Assembly (NCBI GenBank): GCA_963711255.1
Contig: CAVQDO010000016.1
Span: 91,600 to 155,599, forward strand
Direction: 5' to 3'
From: GCA-2746365 sp963711255
Lineage (GTDB): Bacteria > Pseudomonadota > Gammaproteobacteria > SZUA-229
DNA: 64,000 nucleotides
Part shown: in pieces, positions 9,325 to 19,409 of the stretch
Position numbering within the stretch: the stretch's first letter is position 1
How the letters are laid out: the number at the start of each line of letters is the position of its first letter
Program-made: the position numbers and the translations under genes
Notes under the pieces: generated by a model
What the model was told of the DNA's origin: nothing
Databases searched by the model: none
Seen by the model: the letters and a program-made list of their open reading frames with translations, nothing else

Positions 9325-9768
9325 CTATCCACGTTCGCCATAAACTTCAACTGCACGTTTGCAAAACGAATCCACCAGCGAGTTCGCTATCTGGGTAAAT
9401 ATCGGTTTTGCCGCAATCGACATCATTGCGCTATCAAATTCAAACTCAAGCTCCAGGCTGACCTTACAGGCATTTTCTGTTCTAAGCGCATCAAATTGCC
9501 AGTGCCCTGATAACGTCTTAAAGGGACCATCAACCAGCTGCAGCTCAATACGCTGGTCTTTATACAAACGGTTCCTGGTGGTGAAAGTTTTGTTTAATAC
9601 ACCTTTGGCAATTTCTACCGATGCCATCATTTCTGAATCACTTTCACTAATCACTTGTGATGTGCGACACCAGGGCAAAAATGAAGCGTAATCAGCTACA
9701 TTATTCACCAGCTGGTACATCTCTGCTGGTGAATAATGCACCAGTGCATTGCGGTGTATGTGAGACAT
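9325..9768 (-). CDS. ratA: RatA-type START/polyketide-cyclase-like protein
   Basis: This 147-residue protein has the START-like fold of the RatA/Coq10 family. It begins with HIHRNALVHYSPAEMYQLVN and contains FLPWCRTSQV, both strongly conserved. In E. coli RatA has been described as a toxin that blocks 70S ribosome formation, while eukaryotic relatives (Coq10) bind ubiquinone; either role could apply. It is followed by rnfH, as usual. Its common divergent partner smpB is separated from it here by an inserted transporter gene. Confidence 0.92.
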   Translation of the reverse strand: MSHIHRNALVHYSPAEMYQLVNNVADYASFLPWCRTSQVISESDSEMMASVEIAKGVLNKTFTTRNRLYKDQRIELQLVDGPFKTLSGHWQFDALRTENACKVSLELEFEFDSAMMSIAAKPIFTQIANSLVDSFCKRAVEVYGERG

Positions 9769-9785
9769 TAATAAGAACTGATTAT

Positions 9786-11162
9786 CTAAAGGTCAATTGC
9801 GCCGATGGCATTTAAAAATACCACTATAACCGCAACCGGCGTGATATAGCGGACCAGAACACGCCAGCTATTATATATCAACGGATGAGTCGCCAGTTCG
9901 GCACGTGTCGACTTCTCATGCATCACCCAGGCGGCAAAGATAGCGATAAATAAACCACCCAACGGCAACATGATGTTGGCTGTCAGGTAATCCAGCGTAT
10001 CAAAAAATGTCATATCTTCCGAAATATATGGGATGCTCAGCGTTTTATCTTTCCACAGGTTGAATGAAAATACCGTACCCAGACCGACAAACCAGGTAAG
10101 GAAACCGATCCATACCGAGGCATAAATGCGATTAACACCCTTATTTTCCACCAGGTACGCTACCGCCGGTTCGATCAGTGAAATCGCCGAGGTCCAGGCG
10201 GCAAATACCAGCAGACTAAAGAACACCACACCAACCAGGGTACCGCCCTGCATGTGACCAAATGCAATCGGCAGTGTCTGAAAAATAAGGCCCGGGCCTG
10301 CACCCGGCTCCAGACCATTGGCAAATACAATCGGAAAAATAGCCAGGCCGGCGAGTAACGCCACCACGGTATCGGCCAGTGCAATAAGCATGGAGGCCTG
10401 CACTATCGAATGCTGATTGGATAAATAGGAGCCATACACCATAATCGCCCCCATACCCAGGCTAAGGGTAAAGAATGCGTGTCCCATGGCGATCAGTACG
10501 CCTTTACCATCAATAGAACCGGGGGTAAATAAAAACCGGACACCATCCATAAAATAACCGGTAGTCATGGAATAAATAACGATAATGATCAGTAATGCAA
10601 ACAACACCGGCATTAAATATGTCACCGCTTTCTCAATGCCATTTTTTACACCGCGTGCAACTACCGTCATGGTTATCACCATAAACAGGGTATGCCACGC
10701 CAGCAAACGCTCCGGGTCGCTAACCAGGTCAGTGAATATGCTGTTGACCCCATCTGCGGTCACACCAAGAAACATACCGCCAGCCGTTCGAAACACATAA
10801 GACATTGCCCAGCCGGCAATAACACTGTAATAAGAAAGAATCAGGAACCCGGCAAGCACGCCCATCCAGCCCAGCCAGACCCATGACGGGTTGCGGTTTT
10901 CATCTTTGGCCAGTGTCATCATGGTATTGATCGGGCTTTGTTTACCACGTCGACCGAGCATAATCTCGGCCATCATAATCGGCAGGCCTATTAGGGCGAT
11001 GCACAACAGGTAGACCAGCACAAAGGTACCGCCGCCGTTTTCACCGGTTATGTAGGGGAATTTCCAGATATTACCGAGGCCCACCGCGGAACCGGTAGCA
11101 GCCAGGATAAAAACAGTGCGGTTAGTCCATTGCCCGTGTATAGAGGTACGTTGATCAGCCAT
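9786..11162 (-). CDS. Sodium-dependent transporter of the NSS/SNF family
   Basis: The 458-residue membrane protein has about 11-12 hydrophobic helices. Its first helix carries GSAVGLGNIWKFPYITGENG (residues 19-38), the family's Na+ and substrate binding stretch. The length fits bacterial members such as MhsT and LeuT, which import amino acids with sodium. The substrate cannot be read from sequence. The gene stops 17 bp before ratA on the same strand, so it may be co-transcribed with ratA-rnfH. Its position splits the smpB/ratA pair found together in many relatives. Confidence 0.92.
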   Translation of the reverse strand: MADQRTSIHGQWTNRTVFILAATGSAVGLGNIWKFPYITGENGGGTFVLVYLLCIALIGLPIMMAEIMLGRRGKQSPINTMMTLAKDENRNPSWVWLGWMGVLAGFLILSYYSVIAGWAMSYVFRTAGGMFLGVTADGVNSIFTDLVSDPERLLAWHTLFMVITMTVVARGVKNGIEKAVTYLMPVLFALLIIIVIYSMTTGYFMDGVRFLFTPGSIDGKGVLIAMGHAFFTLSLGMGAIMVYGSYLSNQHSIVQASMLIALADTVVALLAGLAIFPIVFANGLEPGAGPGLIFQTLPIAFGHMQGGTLVGVVFFSLLVFAAWTSAISLIEPAVAYLVENKGVNRIYASVWIGFLTWFVGLGTVFSFNLWKDKTLSIPYISEDMTFFDTLDYLTANIMLPLGGLFIAIFAAWVMHEKSTRAELATHPLIYNSWRVLVRYITPVAVIVVFLNAIGAIDL

Positions 11163-11288
11163 AATTTTTCAGGAACATCTCAGTGGTTTTTTCTTTCATT
11201 TTTAACAATTTGTGGCACTGACTCAAGTTATTTTTTGAATATTGCGCGCATTATACCGCTTGCTGCACCACAACATTGAATTCTGACC

Positions 11289-11317
11289 ATGACACTATAG
11301 AGAATCTACCCTATACT
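11289..11317 (+). promoter_or_regulatory. Sigma-70 promoter of smpB
   Basis: ATGACA at 11289-11294 and TATACT at 11312-11317 are 17 bp apart. Transcription would start near 11324, about 39 bases before the smpB ATG at 11363. This supports 11363 over an earlier in-frame ATG at 11276, which would lie upstream of the promoter. Confidence 0.55.
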
Positions 11318-11362
11318 TGCGAGCTTGATTTTGACCGGCTTAATACCAGTACCCAGACCATC

Positions 11363-11842
11363 ATGGCCAAAAAACCAAAGAAAAAAACAAACGACAATAC
11401 CATTGCACGCAATCGAAAAGCGCGTTATGACTTTTCCATTGAATCCAGTTTTGAAGCCGGGCTGGTTCTTGAAGGCTGGGAAATTAAAAGCCTGCGCGAA
11501 GGTAAAGTACAAATTGACGATAGCTACATCTTCGCTAAAAATGGTGAACTGGAGTGGATTGGCGGTACCATTACGCCTTTAATCTCAACCTCCTCGCACA
11601 TTGTTGCCAATCCGACCAGGGCAAGAAAATTACTGATGCATCGCTACGAGATCGACCGACTGATTGGTCAGATTGAGCGTAAAGGTTACACCCTGGTGCC
11701 GCTGGCACTGTTCTGGAAAAAAAATGGCCGCGTCAAACTGGATGTAGGCCTGGCCAAAGGCAAGAAAGAACACGACAAGCGTGCCTCAATTAAAGAACGT
11801 GACTGGCAAAGAGAAAAAGCACGGACACTGAAGATTCGCTGA
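11363..11842 (+). CDS. smpB: SsrA-binding protein SmpB
   Basis: SmpB binds tmRNA and brings it to stalled ribosomes for trans-translation. The 159-residue product begins MAKKPKKK and contains ARYDFSIESSFEAGLVLEGW, EIKSLREGKVQIDDSYIFA and the basic C-terminal tail KKEHDKRASIKERDWQREKA. The start at 11363 matches family length; an upstream ATG would add 29 unrelated residues. No ssrA gene is seen in this window. The gene is divergent from the NSS transporter and has its own likely promoter. Confidence 0.97.
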   Translation: MAKKPKKKTNDNTIARNRKARYDFSIESSFEAGLVLEGWEIKSLREGKVQIDDSYIFAKNGELEWIGGTITPLISTSSHIVANPTRARKLLMHRYEIDRLIGQIERKGYTLVPLALFWKKNGRVKLDVGLAKGKKEHDKRASIKERDWQREKARTLKIR

Positions 11843-11900
11843 TGTAACGAATTCGCCGTTGATTTTGTTTTAAGCTGGATTACTTATGGCTTAAAACGAT

Positions 11901-12614
11901 TTAATTCCAGTTTTCCCGGCCCATTTTTTCAATAATCGCCCTGTGAGCCAGCAGCTCTTCGTCGTTTGCAGCTATTATTTTTATTGGTTTTCTGTCCGCT
12001 GATAATTTTTTCACGGTAACACTGCCATCGGCATTACTGCTGTTTTCTTCACTCTCCAGAGACAGCGCGCTCTGGCCGCCTGTCATGCGCAGATAAACTT
12101 CCGACAGCAGCTCGGCATCGAGTAAAGCGCCGTGCAATTCACGATGTGCGTTATTGACGTCGTATTCCTTACATAATATATCCAGGTTGTTTTTCTTACC
12201 GGGACGCAGCCTGCGCGCCATCACCAGGGTGTCGATCACGCTGCAGTAGGTATCGACCTTGCCGTATTCGGCACCCGCCTGTTTAAATTCATGATCGATA
12301 AAACCGACATCAAACGGCGCATTATGAATAATCAGCTCGGCGCCATCGAGGTATTCGATAAAATCTTTTATCACGTCTAAAAATCGTGGCTTATCGGCGA
12401 GAAATTCGTTACTGATGCCGTGGACCGCCTGGGCGCCATCGTCTATCTCACGATCCGGCTGCAAATACTGGTGATAATTATTTCCAGTCAGGCGTCGATT
12501 GATCATCTCGACACAGCCAATCTCAATTATCCGGTGCCCCTGCGATGGCTCCAGACCGGTAGTTTCAGTATCCAGTACAATCTGTCTAATATTCGCAATA
12601 TTTTCCGCTGCCAT
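11901..12614 (-). CDS. dnaQ: DNA polymerase III epsilon subunit (3'-5' exonuclease) DnaQ
   Basis: DnaQ is the proofreading exonuclease of the replicative polymerase. The 237-residue protein has Exo I DTETTGLEP (Asp17, Glu19), Exo II HNAPFDVGFID (near residue 97) and Exo III with HRELHGALLDAELL (near 160). The C-terminal tail would contact the polymerase alpha subunit. Its ATG overlaps the rnhA stop by one base (TAATG), so the two are translationally coupled. In E. coli the same two genes are divergent; co-directional pairs occur in other gammaproteobacteria. Confidence 0.96.
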   Translation of the reverse strand: MAAENIANIRQIVLDTETTGLEPSQGHRIIEIGCVEMINRRLTGNNYHQYLQPDREIDDGAQAVHGISNEFLADKPRFLDVIKDFIEYLDGAELIIHNAPFDVGFIDHEFKQAGAEYGKVDTYCSVIDTLVMARRLRPGKKNNLDILCKEYDVNNAHRELHGALLDAELLSEVYLRMTGGQSALSLESEENSSNADGSVTVKKLSADRKPIKIIAANDEELLAHRAIIEKMGRENWN

Positions 12615-13066
12615 TATTTAACTCCCATTTCATCGATCGCACGATTAGCCAGCGCGTCGGCATATTCATTGCCGTCGTGCCCGGAATGGCCTTTCACCCA
12701 CTGCCAGCTTACTTCATCATTATTAGCCTGCACTGCAAAATCCAGCCGCTGCCACAGGTCGGCATTTTTCACCGGCTTTCTGGCCGCAGTTTTCCAGCCC
12801 TTCTGTTTCCAGTTGGGCAGCCATTTGGTCATGCCATCCATGACATATTTTGAATCGGTATATATTTTTACTGCGCAGGGCCGGGTCAATGATTCCAGCG
12901 CCTGAATAGCCGCCATTAATTCCATACGGTTATTTGTTGTGTTTTCTTCGGAACCATACAGGTCTTTCTGTTGTCCATTAAAACGTAAGCTGGCTCCCCA
13001 GCCACCGGGGCCCGGGTTGCCGCGGCATGCGCCGTCAGTATATATTTCAACAATTTTTGTGCTCAT
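12614..13066 (-). CDS. rnhA: Ribonuclease HI
   Basis: RNase HI degrades RNA in RNA/DNA hybrids, for example R-loops and primers. The 150-residue product has all four catalytic acids in context: IYTDGACRGNPGPGGWG (Asp11), NNRMELMAAIQAL (Glu), IYTDSKYVMDGM (Asp) and GNEYADALA (Asp). The handle region GWKTAARKPVKNADLWQRL is also typical. It is the first gene of a two-gene unit with dnaQ. The 241 bp upstream, shared with the divergent mltD, holds no other gene. Confidence 0.97.
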   Translation of the reverse strand: MSTKIVEIYTDGACRGNPGPGGWGASLRFNGQQKDLYGSEENTTNNRMELMAAIQALESLTRPCAVKIYTDSKYVMDGMTKWLPNWKQKGWKTAARKPVKNADLWQRLDFAVQANNDEVSWQWVKGHSGHDGNEYADALANRAIDEMGVK

Positions 13067-13307
13067 ATAGGCCTATTTATGCGTTGATGCTGTACAATTT
13101 ACAAAAACATAGATTCTTGATCTTAATATATGCAAGCAGTGATCTGGTGTTTTCGATTAAGGAATTCAGTCTGAGATATTATAGTGCTGCGGCCTATAAA
13201 ACCAGTAACAGAATAATAAAGTTCAGCTGAAAACTGTTAACTGCCAGGCAGCGAGTAATCGCTTCCGGCGCCACCTAAATAATAATAAATAAAAAAGTAT
13301 CAATACC

Positions 13308-14975
13308 TTGAATAGTTCATTACCCCCCGTTATCAAATCCTTTTTTGCTTATAGTAGCGCTGCCCTGCTGACTGTGACCCTGTCTGCCTGTAACGATACC
13401 CGATCCAGTGCTGACAATGCCGATGAAACAGCGCTTGCAGCACAAGATCATCAACCAGAACTGGCAAGCGCAGCAGATGCAGATCATACTGAGTATGACC
13501 AGTTTGAAGAGCTGTATCTATATAACGACCACTCTTACAGTATCTGGCCGCGGGTACGTGAAGGTTTTCAAATCGAAATTGAGGGTGACGGCCAGCGGCT
13601 TCCTGAAGAGGTCGAGCGTGAAGTGGCCTGGTTTGCCAAACACCACAACTACCTGCAACGGGTAATGCTTCGAGCTGATCCGTTTTTGCATTACATTCTG
13701 GAAGAAGCCGAAAAACGCAACTTACCGACTGAACTGGTACTGCTGCCCATTGTTGAAAGCGCATACCAGCCGTTTGCCTATTCGCATGGCCGTGCTGCGG
13801 GCATCTGGCAGTTTATCCCGTCCACCGGCCGCATGTATGGCCTCAAGCAAAACTGGTGGTATGACGGCAGGCGTGACATTTATGAGTCGACACAGGCTGC
13901 CTTAAATTTTCTCGAAAACCTGAATAAAATATTTGATGGCGACTGGACACTGGCGCTGGCAGCCTATAACTCGGGTTCTGGAACGGTTCAACGAGCGATC
14001 AGGCGCAATAAAAAATTAAATCAGCCAACTGATTTCTGGCATTTGAAACTACCGAAAGAAACCCGTGCCTACGTCCCCAAACTGCTGGCATTAAAAGAGA
14101 TTATTGCTTTTCCGGAATTATATTCCGTCAGCCTGCGCTGTATTTCAGATGCACCGGGGTTCAAGCAGGTACAAACAAGCGCACAAATTGACCTTGCACT
14201 GGCAGCAGAACTGGCGGACATCGATCTGGAAACACTGTATAACTATAACCCTGCGTTCAATCGCTGGGCAACCGACCCCGATGGCCCACATTCATTAATA
14301 CTCCCGGCTGAAGCGGCAGAGACCTTTGAAAAGAATTATTCAGAACTGCCAGCAGACAAACACTTACTCTGGTCACGACACAAAATTAAATCGGGCGAAA
14401 CCTTAAGCGAAATAGCGGTTAAATATAATACTTCGGTTAAACACTTGAAGAATGTGAACAACATTCGCGGCAATAATATACGCCAGGGCAAATACCTGGT
14501 CATTCCTGTATCCAGTAAAAACCGCAGCGATTACTCACTGTCATCGACACAACGTTTAAAAACAACGCAGAAAAAGAAACGCGGCAGTGGCAGCACACGT
14601 ATGACACACATCGTACAAAACGGTGAAAGTTTCTGGGAGATATCAAGAAAATACAAGGTCAATATGCATAGCCTCGCCAAATGGAATGGCATGGCGATAA
14701 AAGACCCGCTGAAAAAAGGCCAGAAGCTGGCCGTCTGGACAAAATCCAGCTCCGCTAAACAAACCATCAAAAAGACGCACAACCCCAATAGTACGATCAA
14801 ACCGATTCACTACACGGTAAGAAATGGTGACTCTTTGTCACGTATCGCCAGCAAATATCATGTTAATGTCAAAGACCTGCATCGCTGGAATGATATTAAG
14901 GGTAAATATCTTCAACCCGGCCAACGCCTGAAACTGTATATAGATGTCACTGAACAAAGCGGCAAGCAAAGTTAA
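13308..14975 (+). CDS. mltD: Membrane-bound lytic murein transglycosylase D (SLT plus three LysM)
   Basis: MltD cleaves peptidoglycan glycan strands with formation of 1,6-anhydro ends. The 555-residue product uses a TTG start and has a lipoprotein signal ending LSAC (Cys28). The SLT domain spans about 105-260, with catalytic Glu150 in PIVESAYQPF and AAGIWQFIPSTGR following. Three LysM peptidoglycan-binding domains lie at about 357-400, 432-478 and 500-545, linked by Ser/Lys-rich spacers. It is divergent from rnhA. The gloB gene often found beside mltD is absent. Confidence 0.95.
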   Translation: MNSSLPPVIKSFFAYSSAALLTVTLSACNDTRSSADNADETALAAQDHQPELASAADADHTEYDQFEELYLYNDHSYSIWPRVREGFQIEIEGDGQRLPEEVEREVAWFAKHHNYLQRVMLRADPFLHYILEEAEKRNLPTELVLLPIVESAYQPFAYSHGRAAGIWQFIPSTGRMYGLKQNWWYDGRRDIYESTQAALNFLENLNKIFDGDWTLALAAYNSGSGTVQRAIRRNKKLNQPTDFWHLKLPKETRAYVPKLLALKEIIAFPELYSVSLRCISDAPGFKQVQTSAQIDLALAAELADIDLETLYNYNPAFNRWATDPDGPHSLILPAEAAETFEKNYSELPADKHLLWSRHKIKSGETLSEIAVKYNTSVKHLKNVNNIRGNNIRQGKYLVIPVSSKNRSDYSLSSTQRLKTTQKKKRGSGSTRMTHIVQNGESFWEISRKYKVNMHSLAKWNGMAIKDPLKKGQKLAVWTKSSSAKQTIKKTHNPNSTIKPIHYTVRNGDSLSRIASKYHVNVKDLHRWNDIKGKYLQPGQRLKLYIDVTEQSGKQS

Positions 14976-15050
14976 TTTTATGCTTCACGATTTACATATT
15001 TCATTTATAATCAAAAAATACACACGGATAAACTATTCCCGGTAATTTAA

Positions 15051-16115
15051 ATGGCCACAACAATATCTTTTCTCGATCTTAATAACTATCAACCACTTGA
15101 TACATTAACGCCAGAGAACCTGAAAGATATTGCAGCGCAACTGGAAGTCGTCGAACTAGCAAGCGGTGATGCTGTTTTTAACGAAGGTGACAAAGATGAC
15201 CGCCATGTCTTTTTACACAGCGGCAATATCGACCTGATGAAGGCCGGTAAGAAGATCAAGACCATCGAAGCCGGAACCGCTGACGCCAAACATGCACTGG
15301 CGCATATTATTCCACGCAATTTTTCCTGTATTGCATCTTCCGATGCCGTGGTTTTCAAAATTGACGCCGATTTACTCGACCTGTTGCTGGCCTGGGATCA
15401 GACCGGCAGTTTCCAGGTTGAAGAACTTAGTGGCACTTCCAGTGACGATGACTGGATGACTCGCATCTTACAGACCGGAGCATTCCGCCGTATACCACCT
15501 GCCAACATTCAGGCTATTTTTACCAGCCTGGAAGATTTCGAGGCAAAAGCCGGTGACAGTATTATTAAGCAGGACGAACCCGGGGATTATTTTTACATTA
15601 TAAAATCCGGCCGCTGTATGGTTAGCCGAAAAATGCCCGGACAGACAAATGAAATTAAACTTGCTGATTTAAGCGCGGGTGATACCTTTGGCGAAGAGGC
15701 ATTAATCTCTGATGCAAGCCGCAACGCATCAGTGGTCATGCTAAGCAAGGGCACCTTAAGCCGCCTGTCAAAAGAAGACTTTCTTGAATTACTCAACGAA
15801 CCCATGATCAAGAAAGTGGATTACACCACGGCCAGTTTAAAGGTAAACAATGGCGAGGCGGTATGGCTGGATGTACGCCTGCCCGCAGAATACGAATCGG
15901 CGCACATTAATGGGGCCGTGCATATGCCACTGATATTTCTTCGCATGAAGATAAAAGAACTTGATCCACTGGTTAATTATATTCTGTATTGCGATACCGA
16001 ACGCCGCAGTTCATCAGCGTCCTACATACTCAGTGAAAAAGGATTTAAAACCTCGGTGCTGATCGAAGGCATTAAAGGCGTGTCTACCAATGACCTTTCC
16101 GGTTCTAACATTTAG
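15051..16115 (+). CDS. Protein with two cyclic-nucleotide-binding domains and a rhodanese domain
   Basis: The 354-residue cytoplasmic protein has a first cNMP-binding-like domain at about 15-115 that looks degenerate. A second at about 135-255 keeps the phosphate-cassette-like GDTFGEEALISDASRNASV. A rhodanese domain fills about 262-350 with Cys314 in the loop YILYCDTERRSS, where the catalytic Cys is expected, so it may carry persulfide. No DNA-binding domain is present, so it is not a Crp regulator. The combination suggests a sulfur-handling or signalling step gated by a nucleotide. It follows mltD by 75 bp; a TATAAT at 15006-15011 may be its own -10 box. Confidence 0.8.
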   Translation: MATTISFLDLNNYQPLDTLTPENLKDIAAQLEVVELASGDAVFNEGDKDDRHVFLHSGNIDLMKAGKKIKTIEAGTADAKHALAHIIPRNFSCIASSDAVVFKIDADLLDLLLAWDQTGSFQVEELSGTSSDDDWMTRILQTGAFRRIPPANIQAIFTSLEDFEAKAGDSIIKQDEPGDYFYIIKSGRCMVSRKMPGQTNEIKLADLSAGDTFGEEALISDASRNASVVMLSKGTLSRLSKEDFLELLNEPMIKKVDYTTASLKVNNGEAVWLDVRLPAEYESAHINGAVHMPLIFLRMKIKELDPLVNYILYCDTERRSSSASYILSEKGFKTSVLIEGIKGVSTNDLSGSNI

Positions 16116-16143
16116 ACGTTCTGTAAAAGCATTTTAACCACAG

Positions 16144-16193
16144 ATTAGGGCATGGATGCCCGTAAATAGAGTAACGCAGGAGCAGTTACCGAG
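16144..16193 (-). repeat. Dispersed intergenic repeat, copy 1
   Basis: Read on the minus strand, this 50-bp stretch (aactgctcctgcgtt, then ctatttacgggc and ccctaat) closely matches the plus-strand sequence at 50097-50145. Both copies are non-coding and both lie beside other repeats, which marks a dispersed repeat family. Confidence 0.6.
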
Positions 16194-16306
16194 ACACAGA
16201 GGAAAAATTTAAATTACTGGAATCATTATATTGATCAGCAATTTTTAAATAACGGCAGTTTTAACTAAAAATAGTTTTTCTCTGTGCCTCCGTGTCTCTG
16301 GGGTTA
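16188..16306. repeat. Imperfect inverted repeat of the CACAGAGACACAGAGG type
   Basis: Left arm ccgagacacagagg at about 16189-16202 pairs imperfectly with ctctgtgcctccgtgtctct near 16280-16300. A cleaner relative of the same repeat lies at 51639-51714. It fills the gap between two convergent genes and could act as a terminator. Confidence 0.6.
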
Positions 16307-16320
16307 ATTTTTTAAAAAAA

Positions 16321-17937
16321 TCAACACTCAAAACCCGGTATCTCGGCATGATCCACATCATCGATCTGCTTCTTCGGTAAAAACTCCTCGGCATAACGCA
16401 TGTAAACCCTGTCCCTGACGAAAACGTCAAAAATATCCGGGTCAACGTGATTGTCTTTTTTCATAAAACCTAAAATTCGCAAGCACTCGGTTAAGGGCTT
16501 GCCGGTTTTATACGGTCGATCGCTGGCTGAAAGCGCCTCAAATATATCAGCGATACCCATCATGCGCGCCTGTAGTGACATCTGCTCACGTGTAAGGCCT
16601 TTTGGATAGCCTTTGCCATCCATACGTTCATGATGACCTCCGGCATACTCAGGCACATTCACCAGGTGTTTCGGAAAGGGTAACTGCTCCAGCATTTTGA
16701 TGGTAACCGCCATATGGTTATTGATAACTTCCCTTTCATCACTGGTTAAAGTACCACGGGCGATAGTCAGGTTTTCAATTTCATTGTCATCAAAAAATTT
16801 AACACTCTCGCCATCGGCATTAGTCCACTGGTATTCACCGATATCCCGGACGCGCTGCTGCAGTTCATCATCCATAAATTCACCACCAACATTACTCTTA
16901 CGGATAAAATCGCGATCATTATTGAGCTGATGTATTTTTTCTTCGAGACTGGCCTCAATATCAGAGCAGTCAGCTGCTGAATCATTTGTTAAGCGTTCCA
17001 GTTTTTGTTGCAGGCTTGCGATAGTGGCATCCCGCTTTAATACTTCAAAGCGTGTATCAACCGTGTTTATCCGGTCATAAATAGTTTCCAGCTTGGTTGC
17101 CTTATCAACCACGTATTCCGGTGTTGTCACTTTGCCGCAGTCGTGCAGCCAGCCAGCAATCGTTAATTCGTAGACATCCTTATCCGTCATTTTGAAATCT
17201 TTTAATGCGCCGCTGTCTGAACGATGGCAGGCGTCTGCTATCATCATGGTAAGTTCGGGTACGCGCTTGCAATGGCCGCCGGTGTAAGGTGATTTTTCAT
17301 CAATGGCGCTCGCCATTAATTTTATGAAGGCTTCAAACAGCTCACGCTGTTCTTCTATCAGTTTATTATTAGTAATAGCAACCGCAGCCTGTGACGCCAG
17401 TGATTCGGCCAGCTGCTGGTCTTCAGCAAGAAACTCACGTGTCTCGTTACCGTTTTCAGTCTTAGCGTTGATTAACTGCAGCACACCAATAATATCATTC
17501 AGATGATTTTTTAAGGGTATGGTTAGTATCGACTGTGTTCGATACCCGGTTTGCTGATCGAATTGTCGGGTGCCGCTAAAATCAAAACCCTCGGCGTGAT
17601 AAACATCCGGAATATTAATGGTTTTTTCATCATGCACGGCACAGCTGACGACATTGGATTTATTCGCTTCGCCATCAACCATTAATGCGATAGCAGGAAA
17701 TTTTATTTCCTGGCCGCTATTGCCGCCCATATGTATATCCAGCGAGTGTGTGGATACAATAACAAATTCAAGTGCTGACTTATCATCTGCCAGCCTGTAC
17801 AAACTGCCGCCATCAGAATTCGTTAGTTCCATTGCACCTGTCAAAATCTGATCGCACAAAACATCCAGATCAGTCGCAGCTGATAATGCAATTCCAATTT
17901 CGTTTAAGCGTCCAATTTTTGATAGTACCTGATCCAT
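16321..17937 (-). CDS. GAF domain plus HD-GYP domain protein (probable c-di-GMP phosphodiesterase)
   Basis: The 538-residue soluble protein starts with a GAF sensor domain (about 15-190). An HD-GYP domain follows, with HDCGK near residue 265 and HHERMDGKGYP near 434. HD-GYP enzymes hydrolyse c-di-GMP, and both signature parts are present. About 169 residues separate HD from GYP, roughly 100 more than in compact members; the insert is rich in Lys, Glu and Leu and may form a coiled coil. The gene precedes no obvious partner; fumC, 21 bp upstream on the same strand, may be co-transcribed. Activity is inferred from motifs only. Confidence 0.87.
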   Translation of the reverse strand: MDQVLSKIGRLNEIGIALSAATDLDVLCDQILTGAMELTNSDGGSLYRLADDKSALEFVIVSTHSLDIHMGGNSGQEIKFPAIALMVDGEANKSNVVSCAVHDEKTINIPDVYHAEGFDFSGTRQFDQQTGYRTQSILTIPLKNHLNDIIGVLQLINAKTENGNETREFLAEDQQLAESLASQAAVAITNNKLIEEQRELFEAFIKLMASAIDEKSPYTGGHCKRVPELTMMIADACHRSDSGALKDFKMTDKDVYELTIAGWLHDCGKVTTPEYVVDKATKLETIYDRINTVDTRFEVLKRDATIASLQQKLERLTNDSAADCSDIEASLEEKIHQLNNDRDFIRKSNVGGEFMDDELQQRVRDIGEYQWTNADGESVKFFDDNEIENLTIARGTLTSDEREVINNHMAVTIKMLEQLPFPKHLVNVPEYAGGHHERMDGKGYPKGLTREQMSLQARMMGIADIFEALSASDRPYKTGKPLTECLRILGFMKKDNHVDPDIFDVFVRDRVYMRYAEEFLPKKQIDDVDHAEIPGFEC

Positions 17938-17958
17938 TACCTCACCTTTCCTGAGTAA

Positions 17959-19335
<1,377 letters not shown>

Positions 19336-19363
19336 AACTTCTATCTCAACAATCTCAAGCTAA

Positions 19364-19372
19364 TGATATAAT
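19364..19372 (+). promoter_or_regulatory. Extended -10 promoter element of purB
   Basis: TGATATAAT at 19364-19372 is a perfect extended -10 (TGnTATAAT) 37 bp before the purB start. No recognisable -35 stands at the usual distance, as is common for extended -10 promoters. Confidence 0.5.
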
Positions 19373-19409
19373 ACCGTTTTTACACGATTTGAATTGAAAA
19401 TTATACATT

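Noticed and set aside
15051..16115. A Crp/Fnr transcription regulator
   Set aside because: It has cNMP domains but a rhodanese in place of a DNA-binding domain.
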